Source: Coleophoma eucalyptorum (Eukaryota; Ascomycota; Leotiomycetes; Helotiales; Dermateaceae). From it: a stretch of DNA of 64,000 bases. Both the position numbers and the translations under genes were made by a program. The stretch covers positions 992,001 to 1,056,000 of the forward strand of contig JALRME010000011.1 of assembly GCA_026120035.1 (NCBI GenBank). The letters are read 5' to 3'. This document shows positions 44,544 through 55,381 of the stretch, piece after piece; the first letter of the stretch is position 1; each line of letters starts with the position of its first letter. A model generated the notes under the pieces. The model was not told the origin of the DNA. It was given only the letters and a program-made list of their open reading frames with translations, and searched no databases.

Positions 44544-46253
44544 ATGCAGCCCACGGTCCTTAACCTCGCTGGCGCTCTGTCTGTTTTAATTTTCGCCATC
44601 AATGCAACCCCCTTTCAACAGTCTTTGGTATCTCGTACCGAATCTGCCATCACTGGCTATGACTATGAAGGATGCTACACCGAAGCCGATAATGGTGCCC
44701 GAGCTTTGACGGGGAAGACTTACTCTGACGATCTTATGACCGTAGAGAAGTGTGCGGCTTATTGCAGTGGCTTCACGTGGTTCGGTTTGGAGTATGGTCA
44801 GGAGTGTTATTGCGGCAACTCTCTCGGCGCTGGCAGTGTTCCCGCTTCTGCATCAGACTGCGATTTTGCATGTCCTGGTGATGAAGTTGACACTTGCGGT
44901 GAGCCTGAAATAACTTGCGGTGCTATAGACCGACTTAATATGTATCGCAAGAAGATAACTGCTGCTCAAAACTCAACGGCCTATGTAGCATCTTCTTCAA
45001 CTATATCATCGGTGTCCAGTCTTCCCACACTATCAAATTCAAGCATTGTTAGCAATTTTAGTCTATCTGCTTCCCCATCTACATCATCGGCTTTAGCTTC
45101 TCTTACTCCAACTATATCATCAAACTCAACCAACCTCAGCACATTTAGCCTAGCTGTTTCGTCATCAACACCATCAGCTTTAGCTCCCACCGCTGCTTCA
45201 ACTATATCATCAAACTCAAGCGCCGTCAGCACATCTAGTCTACCTACGTCATCATCTCTATCATTGGATTTTACTTCCACTAGTTTATTGATATCAACAT
45301 CATCTAGTATTCCCACAGCGACAGATTCTGAAGTCGTTAGCACATCAAGCTCGTCTGCTCTATCAACTACCTTGCTAGTATCGACTCTCGCTTCTACTAC
45401 TTCATCATCCTTGACGTCGTCAATCCCACAAGTAACAAGTTCTGAAGTCGTTAGCACTACCAGTTCATCTACTTCATCTACTTCATCTGCCCTATCTACT
45501 TCAACTATATCATCTACCACATCTACTACACCATCTGCGTCGTCTTCTGTAGTGGTCACATATGAATCTAGTTCTACTGCTGTATGAAAAGTCAGACTTT
45601 GCAAGGGGATAATTACTGATTAGTTACAGAGTACCACTGTCACCTCCACCTCTGCGTCTACATCTACGACAGCATCATCAATTTCAACTCTACCCGCCTG
45701 TGCAACTCCTGTGCTTGACCCCAGTTTCGAAGAGACAAATGCAACAGCAATACCCTGGGTGACGAAAATCAACCTCGCGAACTACATGACATATAATTTT
45801 GAGGATACAAGTGACGTTGCAGCTTATAGTGGAGCTCAAAAGGCTTCCATCACCTATGCAAGCACGTTAACAGCGTATCAATCGTGGTTTAATCAACCAA
45901 TCACCGTGTGCCCAAATACTGTCTACAAATTTAGCGCGGTATGTGACCTTTGCCACCATAGGCTTCAAAACTGCAATGCTAATATAGCTCTCTGTTAGTT
46001 TGTGAAAGCTTCAGTCGCGAACCCTGAATGCAATATCTATTTCTACATTGGAAGCGCTGATAGCGAAACTGTTATAGACATTTTTGCAATGGTACTACAA
46101 ACGGCACTAACTACGACTTGGACCAAAACGTCGGCGACATACACATCCGATTCCACCACTTCTTTAACATTTAACGTCAGACTTACATGTGCGATCCGAA
46201 CGGTCACTGAAAAGATTTTCTACGTTGACGATATTTCATTTGTTGCTGAGTGA
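44544..46253 (+). CDS. Secreted WSC-domain protein with Ser/Thr-rich stalk and C-terminal beta-sandwich
   Basis: Exons 44544-45581, 45630-45938 and 45999-46253 encode 533 residues. MQPTVLNLAGALSVLIFAIN is a signal peptide. Residues about 38-135 form a WSC carbohydrate-binding domain with its paired cysteines (YEGCYTEADNGARALTGK, EKCAAYCSGFTWFGLEYG, ECYCGNSL, DTCGEPEITCG). A roughly 230-residue Ser/Thr-rich stalk with few other residues should be heavily O-mannosylated. The C-terminal 170 residues (PVLDPSFEETNATAIPW ... FYVDDISFVAE) resemble a CBM4/9-like jelly roll. No transmembrane helix follows, so the protein is likely secreted or wall-associated rather than a Wsc-type stress sensor. The gene looks intact. 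Confidence 0.85.
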
Positions 46254-46986
46254 GATTTCTTCCAACAGGAACATATTTTCAACCCAAAGAAAGAATTACT
46301 TTTGGCTAGATATGTCTGTAAGAGTTACAAATGATTCTGTAAAATATTTGATCAAATGGTAGAATGGGCTTTAATACTTATGAGTGCTTCGTCTAAGCAT
46401 ATCTTATATTATAACAGTAGCAATATATACATACAATCCAAGCCTTAGAAAGCTATTGCGATGTCCATACCGTTAAAACTCGCCGTATCTTCACGTTTGA
46501 GGTGCATTTTCAAGATGTTGATACTCACATGACTCTTTTGTTCTCGACTTCATGATACGTGAACTAGCTGCCTATATTTTGAAAGCACGTTTACAATGGG
46601 CACACCTGTATATCGGTGCAGAGAATTCTTCTACGATTCGATAGTTTTAAAGTTGTTCGCTATAATCTTCTTAGCAATTGCAGTTCATAATTAATTTCTA
46701 GTTCTGGTAAAACTGTGAGATTAACAAGCAGCATCAATTCCCCTATGAAAATTCTGAATGTAAATTGCAACCAGAGGGCGCCGTAAAACTGATTAATGCA
46801 ATTATACTACTAGATCAAATCTACAAAAGATCACGCAGCTGGAAATATATGTCGAAGCGGAAATAAAATGCTGTAGAACATGTCTCTACCCTTGCTCTAT
46901 CGCCTTTAAAATCCGTGGCGTCGTGTCCTCATCAAGAAGTTGGAGATAGCGCCCTATATCAAATCAGTCAACCTAATCCATTTCCC
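46254..46986. other. Intergenic between convergent genes, no gene recognised
   Basis: About 730 bp of AT-rich sequence between the WSC gene stop and the regulator stop. Nothing recognisable. Confidence 0.55.
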
Positions 46987-48744
46987 TCAAATGCTACCCA
47001 ACTCACGACAACAGAGCCATCTGCTTCCAACTAACTTCAGAAACATTCTTAGAACCCTCAACCTCCTCACACCCTCACTGATTTCGCCGTCTATCCAGAG
47101 CCTCTCCATCACTAACGCCGCTGTCTTATAAATCAAAAACATGATAGACTGAGGTATGAGATCGAGTTCTAGGACTTGGATGGTTAGCATGAGGGATTCA
47201 ACCTTGTTAGTAATAGTTAAGATGAGAAAATCGAAAGAGTTTGTTGCGATAGAAACACAATTTGAGGTTACGTCGTTAACAGGACGAACTTTGCAAAAAT
47301 TCCTGAATGCAAAAAGTAAACTGCTATATAGATATCAGCATTCATGTGTCGCTTCACTAGTAAAGAGGTCATAATGAATGAGGGATCTGGCTTACATGTC
47401 GCAAATGCCCAAGGCACCAGAAAACATTTCTCTCCCCTCGAGAGTCTCTTGAAACAGGATCGTCTTCAGAGAATTCAACGTCTCCAGTATGAGCATTGCC
47501 TCTTCCATATTGAACAACTCTTCGGCTGTAGGGTTGTATACATGGGCATGAATTTTGTCAAGGAGGGTGGAGGCTTCGAAAAGGCGGGAGGAGCGGCAGA
47601 TAGGAGTTCTATGGTCCGGACCAATAGTTTCTGTAGCGTGGATAAAAGGGTCGAGAGGCTTGTACGTTGGGTGAGTGTATGAGCGGGTTAGAGGTGCATA
47701 AGAACTGGATTCTAGAGCTATATATCTGTGATGAATGAGCTTATGATAGATGAACCTAGCTTATGTTGAAAAGCATGCCCACCTATCTAGAGTCGTGATT
47801 CCACACCAGGTTAGGACACCCTCTTCTTGCCTTGTCTCGTCATTTGGATTATGGGAGGGTGGGTTTTCTACCACTGGATGAACTACAAGTGCATCAGCAG
47901 CTCTGAACAGAGATCCTATCGAGATATGAGCTGCAGGGTAGAATCCATGTGCTACTTCGAATAAAGTCACCAAAGTCCTTGTCTGAAGGATTTCAAGTGA
48001 ATTGATGCCCAGCCCTTCGATTAACGATATGCAGCTCTTAATGCAGAGATATAGGGACTTGAACTCAGACGGATTTCTTTCATCACCTGGAGAGGAAGGT
48101 GGAGTAGTTGTAATTAGGACAATGGAGAGGCAGAGGAGTGACAATTCCAGGGGAGTTTCATCCCATCTATGCAATGGAGTCTCGGAGTCAGTAATGCCTT
48201 TCGAGACCTTGGGGCGCCTAGAGCTCTATGTACTAAGTGTTGTGCTAGCGGCATGCCTTTGGAAGCAATACCAGGTAGTGGGGCCAAAATAAGACAGGCG
48301 ATAATGCTTGGAGACGCTGAACTTACGTGCGTGGGAGCCGGCTCTTTAGTCTAGGTATGGAGATGATGGGCAAGCAAGGGTCGATTGCTCGAGAGTACCT
48401 TAGAATTACATTCTCTGGATCGGGTTCGAGTAATCCAAGCCTCCGAATGACATCGTTTCTAACGTGGCTTGCTGGAAATGCCTCCAAGCTAAGGACAAAT
48501 TCTGGTTCGATAGAGGGTTGAGGAGTTGGAGTTGGAATTGGAGATGGCAGATTATCGTACTTGCATGGATGACGGAGCCTAAATACAGCTGCATTAGCGA
48601 TTTCGTAGAAGATAGGAAGGGTCGGTTCGGTATTCACTTCGCACAGAGTCCGCATTCCGGCAGTGCCTTATCACATCTCTTTTTCTGGGTGCTGCATCGG
48701 ATACAAGCTTTCCTAGCCACACCTTGATGGCGTTGAGCGCTCAT
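46987..48744 (-). CDS. Zn2Cys6 transcription factor, 3' half poorly resolved
   Basis: ATG at 48744 gives MSAQRHQGVARKACIRCSTQ then KKRCDKALPECGLCAK. An apparent stop after CAK disappears if an intron (GTGAAT...TATTTAG) is removed, completing KLRHPCKYDNLP and thus the CX2CX6CX6CX2CX6C cluster. The linker is proline-rich. Next come VIRRLGLLEPDPENVILRYS and DPCLPIISIPRLKSRLPRT, a long intron of about 170 nt, then WDETPLELSLLCLSIVLITT and VTLFEVAHGFYPAAHISIGS. Further exons read KPLDPFIHATETIG, EELFNMEEAMLILETLN and the terminal IYKTAALVMERLWIDGEI. Between about 47400 and 47190 I could not place splice sites with confidence, so partial decay is possible. Confidence 0.68.
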
Positions 48745-48855
48745 TGCAGGAAGCAACCCGCCTCAAGAAAGGGGGACGCGGGTGTCCAAACCCGAACTCG
48801 GAAATGTAGATATACTAAATTGGCGGGATCCCGCTGAATTTCGGCGTCAAAATAA
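48745..48855. other. Short promoter interval of the regulator
   Basis: The start codon of the regulator is followed upstream directly by the tandem-repeat block. No separate motif is assigned. Confidence 0.4.
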
Positions 48856-49170
48856 TTTCCAAGCGGGCAGCCAGGGCAGATGCACTTACAGGATGTCCAA
48901 CTTCTGATCGGGAATCCTGCGCGGGACCCTCAATGCTTTCCAAGCGGGCAGCAAAGGCAAATGCTCTTGCAGGATGTCCGACTTATGATCGGGAATCCTG
49001 CGCGGGGATCCCTCCATACTCTCTAAGCGCACGAGAGGCAGAGGAGCGGACACACGTGACTTATAGTCGGGAATCCCGCGCGGGACCTTCAATGCTTTCT
49101 AAGCGGATTAGTGCACACTCGTGCGGGTTGTCCGACTTGTGACGAGGAATTCTGGGCGGGCTTGACAAAC
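48856..49170. repeat. Four diverged tandem copies of a ~80-bp repeat
   Basis: Units start near 48856, 48937, 49020 and 49096 with TTTCCAAGCGGGCAG-like sequence. Each contains a TCGGGAATCCTGCGCGGG-like GC-rich block and a later TGTCCRACTT. Spacing is 81, 83 and 76 bp. The block is markedly more GC-rich than its surroundings and lies between two divergently transcribed genes. Confidence 0.8.
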
Positions 49171-49396
49171 CTTGAGATTCATCTGTAGGGCTACTTTCCA
49201 TGAGCAAAGACATGGGGCTTAGTTGGGACAGCACAGGTAGCTAGGAACTTAGAATTAAACGCCTTGAAAGGGGTATAAAGGGGCAGAACTTCCTAGGTAA
49301 AATAATGGAAAGAACTCACTTCAATCCTATCTTGGATCATCGTACTACCAACTTTCATCTTCGTTATAAAACGTCTCAAAGTCTCGCTCTTTCACC

Positions 49397-50354
49397 ATGT
49401 CCGAGATCAAATCAGTTGCAATTGCCGGTGTAAGAACTCTGAACATATGAAAGTATATGACAAACTGTCGACTGATAATTCGTACAGGCATCTGGCACCC
49501 TAGGACCTCATGTCATTAAGGCACTGATTGATGCAAACTTCCAAACCACCGTCCTCACTCGTCACCAGAAGGCTGGGCAATATGATTCCAACATTCGGGT
49601 TCTCGAAGTAGACTACACCTCTGTAGAGTCGTTGGCCGCTGCTCTCAAAGGCATCGACGCCGTCGTGTCCACTGTGGGCTACGCAGCCATCAGCGATCAA
49701 CATATACTCATCGATGCTGCCATTGCCGCAGGCGTTAAGCACTTTATTCCATCCGAATACGGCAGCTGTACCACCAGTCCTAAGGTTGAAGCCATTCCAG
49801 TCTATTTCCCCATAATAGGAACTCGAAAGTATCTCCAAGAGAAGGCAAAGTTGGGCCATCTGACCTGGACTGTTCTTGCATGTGGTGCATTCTTGGAATT
49901 AGTGCTTGCTAGTCCTGCTCTTGTGGATTTTGAAAACCACAAAGCCACGCTGTTTGATGAGGGAGATAACAGGGTCAGTTCAACGTCCTTGCCGAACATC
50001 GGAAAGGCTATTGTGGCGAGCTTGAAGCATCTTGACGTCACGAAAAATCGAGTTGTTTACACTTCTGAGTGGATCGTGACACAAAACAACATCTTGTCAA
50101 TCGCGAAGGAGATAAATCCAGAAATCAAGTGGGAACTCAACAAGGTGTCAACGAAGGCACTGTTGAAGGAGAGTCTGGAACAGCTTAGTGCTGGGGATTT
50201 CAGTCATCCTGTTATCATGAAGCTTCTGGCGGCTACAGCTTTCGGCGGCGAGGAATATGGGAGTGCATACGACGTGACGGACAATAAGTTGCTTGGTATT
50301 AAGGAGTTGACGGAAGAAGAGTTGAAGAAGCTCGTGGCTGATAAGCTGACATAG
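49397..50354 (+). CDS. NmrA-like / isoflavone-reductase-family NAD(P)-binding oxidoreductase
   Basis: Exons 49397-49429 and 49488-50354 encode 299 residues. The first intron falls inside the dinucleotide loop: MSEIKSVAIAG|ASGTLGPHV. Atypical-SDR features follow: VLTRHQKAG, VDYTSVESLAAALKGIDAVV, STVGY, HFIPSEYG (substrate-site block) and GTRKYLQEKAKLGHLTWTVL. The family includes phenylcoumaran/isoflavone reductases and redox-sensing NmrA relatives. Fungal members often act on quinone- or aromatic-type compounds or have no known substrate. The Lys of the reductase active site may be the one in RKYLQEKAK. The gene is complete. Its promoter is next to the 80-bp repeat block. Confidence 0.87.
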
Positions 50355-52256
50355 GTTGGAAGGAAGATATAGAGAAAGCATAAGTGTGCACTGTAGCGAG
50401 ACATGGACTATCTTAACCTATCCTTACCCTGTTCTTAGATTTCTGTCAATACCAGTTAATTGCCCATACCATTAGATAGGTCATCGTGATATTTTAGCAC
50501 ATCCGTTTTACATTCACGTTACCCGTATTATAAACAACAAGTTCTGAAACCATCATTTCATTCTGAGTATTAATATAGTGCAACCATAAGTTCTACCATG
50601 TAATCCCCTCTGCCTGAGATACATGATCACTTGGATCATTATACTGTCAGAAGAGCTGGCAAGGCTTGCAAAATTTAACACGCTTTGCACAGTATATCAG
50701 GAAAATATCCTTTGCCTTGTATGTAACCCATTGTTGTATCTCAGGAACAGTTGGCTCTCGCATTTATTTTCGTTGGCACAATATTCTAGGAGGCTTATAT
50801 ATTGCTGTACTAGTAAATACTTTCTTGTATACATGGGTTGCAGATCTGTTTTGGAGAGAAGTGGATGCAAGACTTGTATTATTAGGCAACTAGATTGCTG
50901 AAAATTGTTCTAGGAAAGAATAAGTAAGAAGATATATTTTTTAGGTTAGAATTAATTTAATAAAGTTAGAATACTTTTTGCTACTAGGTAACCAATCATG
51001 ATGCTGTGTTTATGCTAATAGAGGAAATTTAGCGCTACTACTCTAACGGAATACTAAGCTTTAATATTAGCTTCGCTGTGGATTAGCTATTTCATACCTT
51101 TAGTTATTCTTGATATGAAGTCTCCAATCATACTGAGGAAATTTTATTGAATTTATCTTTGTGCGAACATATGCCTGGGAAGTTGGTAGCCTCTTGAACT
51201 TCTATTCTACTTCTAGAAGAGATGAGACCTGAAACCCAGAGTATGTTTCTGCACGGCTTTGTAAATCCTCTGATGAACATATAGCATCTTCCCACAGCCA
51301 TAGGAAGCTAGAATGATGACACAGCACAAAGCAATATATGACAAGTTTAATCTTGCAAGTTCATAGGAGTTTGAACTTGTATATAGATTACATTGAAGGA
51401 TTGGCTGGCATGATTCTTTCCACTGTCAATATCTTTAAATACATTGCCTTGCAAAATTTTCAACCCAATCACAGCACCTATCTAAAAACAACTCCTTCCC
51501 TGAGCGCACATTTACCAAGATCAAATCGATTCTTGTGATTATTTTAGATGTGAATCTGTTTGAATGACTGTCCATTTTCGCCTAAAACGACTGAGAGATA
51601 AAAAACTAGGGGAGAAGGCGAGTGGTGGCATGCGAACCGAAAGAATTGGTTACTCCATGAACACTAACATGGGATTAGTGCTGTCAACTGATTAGATTTC
51701 AGAAACAAAAGAGGGTCATACTAATTAGGATGAAAAGAGAATACAGCTCTTCGAGAATGCTGATGAAGAAAGTGTCTTAGTTGCAGCATGGGAATAGAGT
51801 GCTTTCCACACATCAGATTTTCGATCGTGCTTCCATTCGTTGCGAATTCATACTAGGTCAAATGTAAAAGTAAAGCTGATAATCTTGTGCAAGTCCATAG
51901 GCATAGCTTCCTAGACGATTGCTCTTCCTTTTATTTCTGAGCTTTCCCTGAAATTTATTCCTCCATAAAGAAAGGTAATTTTTCCACTCGGTGTTTCTCA
52001 CTGGGTGTGTCGTGGTTCGGGAAGCATAATTATGCGGGTCCAAGGAATCCCCTCCTTGTTTTGCACTGCCTCGCCACTTAACTGGTCATAACCATGCTCA
52101 GACGAAAACCAATTCTAGAACTGTAACTATATATACCTATATCTACCATTAAAATGTATATGTACATCTACAATTATTGCACGTTTTGCCTCTCAAGTCA
52201 CCAACAAGAAAAATCTTAAAAAGGCCTACTAAATTCGTGGTCGCAAGTAACAAAAT
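50355..52256. other. Long AT-rich intergenic stretch, no gene recognised
   Basis: About 1.9 kb with numerous stops in all frames. Short open frames (50623-50901, 51338-51538, 51858-52043) show no family signature, and no repeat termini were found. It could be old transposon debris, but nothing identifies it. Confidence 0.5.
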
Positions 52257-52872
52257 ATGTTGGATATGTCATTCAGCCATTATCTCTGCATAATTCTTTC
52301 TCTTCAGCTCTTCTCATGTATTACTGCTAGACCTGCTCCCAAGCAGTACCAGAAATGCGATGCAAATACCGCGACCAGAACTTTTTCATGTCGAGAAATG
52401 GTAGGGACATCTATAGTCTAAAATCAATACTTCAAATCGTGCCTACCAGCTAATCAGCATATTTGCTTAAAAATAGGTGATTGTAGAAGACAATGAAATT
52501 GTTTCTCACAGCAGAATGGTTTCATTTCGTAATGAGCCAACGAAGTCCCCATCAACTCTTTCTCGTACAGAGACACTAGAAAGCCCTGGACCCTTATCTA
52601 CTACCTACTTGATGTCCATATCAAGCGACGATAGAGAGCCGGCGACATCAGAAAATCATGAATCTGTGAATAGCATAACCGTACAGTCGGCTGATTATCC
52701 AATCGAGGACTCTGGCCGTAAGACCCAAGACCAGGTTTTTAGATTACAGCAAACGACCTCGATCGAGGAGCCATTTTGGGGACCAAATTACAGCTTGCTC
52801 TTAATTTTTGCACTCGTATTGCTGTTCTTAGTTGTAGCGGTAATTGTGGAGGCTACATTAGGAAGTTTGTGA
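52257..52872 (+). CDS. Small single-pass membrane protein, function unknown
   Basis: Two exons, 52257-52400 and 52477-52872, encode 179 residues. MLDMSFSHYLCIILSLQLFS then CITA looks like a signal peptide. A short Cys-containing segment (KCDANTATRTFSC) and a polar Ser/Thr-rich region follow. A single hydrophobic span near the C-terminus (LLLIFALVLLFLVVAVIVEA) leaves only a few residues after it. This is the layout of a type I or tail-exposed membrane protein. I recognise no family. The intron has clean GTAGGG...AATAG ends. Confidence in the gene is moderate because no homology supports it. Confidence 0.5.
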
Positions 52873-53542
52873 GCATTTTCTAGCTCCTGATCGACGACCG
52901 ATTCTAACATTATGTCTTTAGCTTAGATCGCTATTTTGGTAGAACGATACGATGCAACTTGTTAGAGAACTGTCACTATTGACTGGCGCAGTTGTATGGA
53001 ATTTTCTTTTTAACTAACTATAATTGGTAGCACACTTTGTGTGTCGAAATATGCGACGAATGCAACACAACCAGTTTAACTGGATAGCCAATTGCCCAAC
53101 TAGTGGGCATCCCATTATCAAGGTTTCTACTGGTTTAATAGTGCATTTGAGAGCAATATACCAATGTACATCGGTTCCATTCAAACTACTATTTTCGGAG
53201 ACCTTAACGGCGGCAACTTTTGCACCATGTGCTACCGTGACTTAGGATCTAATTATACAGTAACCAAACTTACACGTACTCGCTAAAGAAAATCAATCCT
53301 TCTAGCCTCGTGTTTCCGGGATCCCTTGTAGGTAGCACGTGTTGTGAGGTTTCAATTCACGAGACAGCCAATGGCACAGAGCTGCAAGCGAAATGATCCT
53401 CACGGACGTTTTATATTTAGGACAGATCTTTGCAAGGTCCTTCACCTCGGCCGAGTATAGAACTATCAAAATACCCATTGGAGGCCTTGGAACTTACTGG
53501 CTACATCGTGTATGTTGTTGCTCTCAAATATGCATATGCCTA
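52873..53542. other. Intergenic, upstream of the next regulator
   Basis: About 670 bp. The frame at 53024-53245 (+) has no recognisable content. It should contain the regulator promoter. Confidence 0.45.
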
Positions 53543-55381
53543 ATGGCGCCACTTTCACTACAGAAGGTTCGCAGGACACGACGAGGGGGGCCGAACTCTA
53601 AGAATGGCTGTCGCACTTGCAAGTTAGTATTCCTACCGGTGCAAGTATATCCGTTGATGAGAATACATGTTTTTGTCTCCATCTCATCTTCTACTCTCTC
53701 GTTGAAAAACCAGTACCAAAATGAAATCTCGTCTTGTCTCAACGACAGCATGTGTTTCCTCCATCTATGTTTCGAACTGACTAGACGTAGGATTCGACAT
53801 GTCAAATGTGATGAGAACCGACCATCATGCAAACCATGTACTAGTACAGGTCGAACTTGCGACTATCTTTCTGAGCCTAAATCAGCAACAGTGGCAAAAT
53901 ATAGCGACAGGAGCCAAGTCATACCGTCGTTGGTACAAATCCCGATAATGCAACATGGGAGGCCTAAGGTCGGCGCCAAAGAAATGTTTTATATAGACTA
54001 TTTTCACTTTGTCTGTTCCAGCGAATTTTCAGGCTATTTTGAGGACTCTTTGTGGAAGACACTGGTACTACGAGTATCATATTCGGAACCCTGCTTCAGA
54101 CACGCCGTAGCTGCTCTTGGCGCTCTTCATCAAGCTCAGTCACAACTCTCAATAACTGCGGCCTCGGAAAATTCGGCATGTCACTCTAAGCAGCCCCAAA
54201 TGTCAAGTAAGATCCGTATTACAACAGATATCCTCCATAAACTCATTTATGCATTACAACAATATAACAAATCAATACAACTACTAAATTGTCGACTCGA
54301 TAATACTACTGCTAGCCACGAGCTCGCCGCTCTCTCGAGCTTACTATTCATAGCATTCGAACACCTCAGGGGCAATGATAAGGGTGCTATGAACCACTTG
54401 GTGGGTGGTTCTCGCATTGTCAAAGAACTCATTACCCAGACGAGGAGCTCGCCCTCCGGAGGAAGAGTCGAAAACCTTGAAGATATATCCAATGCTTTCT
54501 CAAGGCTAGATTTGCATACTTCCACCTTTGCATTTTGTTATGATACGCAGAGCGTTCTTCTACCATCATTGAGCATGGATTTTTGTAGCCTGATCGAAGC
54601 AAGATCAGCTCTAGATACAATCTTGGTATTTATGTATGCTGTTCTAACTCCTCATGGCACTAGATGGCAATATGAGCCAGCGCCAGAGAGTTTACTTCAA
54701 GAGATGCAGTTAACGAGAGAATTTCTTGATTCTTGGAGTCTTGCATTCCGAATCTTCTTAGCCAGCAACCACACCATAGCAGAAGAGATTGGTACAAGTG
54801 TTCTTCAGATCCAGTATCTATGCGGTTACGTCTGTATTAGAACACATTTCTCAAAAGACGAGATGGATTATGATTTCTTCATGCCGGAGTATACCCAAAT
54901 AATCAAGCTCGGTCATCGCGTTCTGGATTTTAAAGCATCACAGAAGAAAGGCTGGAGCTTCGCACCAGATCTAGGAATTATCCAGCCTCTGTTCTATGTA
55001 GTCCTCAAATGTCGGTCACCATTCCTTCGTAGGGAAGGCGTAGTGCTCCTTGAAAGTTTGGGGAAAGAAGGGTTCTGGGATGGAGGAGCTTTTGCAGCTG
55101 CTGGCAAGTGGGTAATTGAGAAGGAGGAGCAAGAAATGGAGTTGACTGGGATAGACATTGGGGGTATGAAGATGCCAGGTGAAGGAGGCAGATTTCATGG
55201 CTGTGGATTTAGTATTGATAGATGGCAAGAGACTATGATGCTGTATTGCTCTAGAGCATTACCGGATGGGGATTGGGATCATATTGACGAATCTGTGAAA
55301 TTTGGGGATGGAGGCAGAGACGCTCTCAAGGCTATATTAGGAATTGATGGACAAATGTCTACTCGTGGTGCACTTTATTAA
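53543..55381 (+). CDS. Zn2Cys6 transcription factor
   Basis: Exons 53543-53622 and 53791-55381 encode 556 residues. MAPLSLQKVRRTRRGGPNSK leads to GCRTCK|IRHVKCDENRPSCKPC and TSTGRTCDYL, a complete zinc cluster split by a 168-nt intron. The intron is a multiple of three without stops, so the unspliced frame also stays open. The effector region (IDYFHFVCSSEFSGYFEDSL, AVAALGALHQAQSQ, HELAALSSLLFIAFEHLRG, AMNHLVGGSRIVKEL) is typical of the fungal C6 subfamily with a DUF3468-like helical domain. An earlier in-frame start at 53393 would add 50 residues without a regulator signature. The gene looks intact. It lies 2 kb upstream of the GMC oxidoreductase. Confidence 0.87.
   Translation: MAPLSLQKVRRTRRGGPNSKNGCRTCKLVFLPVQVYPLMRIHVFVSISSSTLSLKNQYQNEISSCLNDSMCFLHLCFELTRRRIRHVKCDENRPSCKPCTSTGRTCDYLSEPKSATVAKYSDRSQVIPSLVQIPIMQHGRPKVGAKEMFYIDYFHFVCSSEFSGYFEDSLWKTLVLRVSYSEPCFRHAVAALGALHQAQSQLSITAASENSACHSKQPQMSSKIRITTDILHKLIYALQQYNKSIQLLNCRLDNTTASHELAALSSLLFIAFEHLRGNDKGAMNHLVGGSRIVKELITQTRSSPSGGRVENLEDISNAFSRLDLHTSTFAFCYDTQSVLLPSLSMDFCSLIEARSALDTILVFMYAVLTPHGTRWQYEPAPESLLQEMQLTREFLDSWSLAFRIFLASNHTIAEEIGTSVLQIQYLCGYVCIRTHFSKDEMDYDFFMPEYTQIIKLGHRVLDFKASQKKGWSFAPDLGIIQPLFYVVLKCRSPFLRREGVVLLESLGKEGFWDGGAFAAAGKWVIEKEEQEMELTGIDIGGMKMPGEGGRFHGCGFSIDRWQETMMLYCSRALPDGDWDHIDESVKFGDGGRDALKAILGIDGQMSTRGALY

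Noticed and set aside
44981..45604. Acidic 207-residue frame antisense to the WSC gene
   Set aside because: It is the mirror of the Ser/Thr-rich stalk; its Val/Asp-rich composition follows from repetitive TCA/TCT codons on the other strand.
48640..48700. Stop codon destroying the zinc cluster of the 46987-48744 regulator
   Set aside because: Removing an intron ending TATTTAG supplies the missing sixth cysteine in correct spacing, so this region is not evidence of decay.
53393..53542. N-terminal 50-residue extension of the regulator at 53543
   Set aside because: The frame is open, but the extension has no regulator features and the ATG at 53543 gives the usual short basic N-terminus before the zinc cluster.
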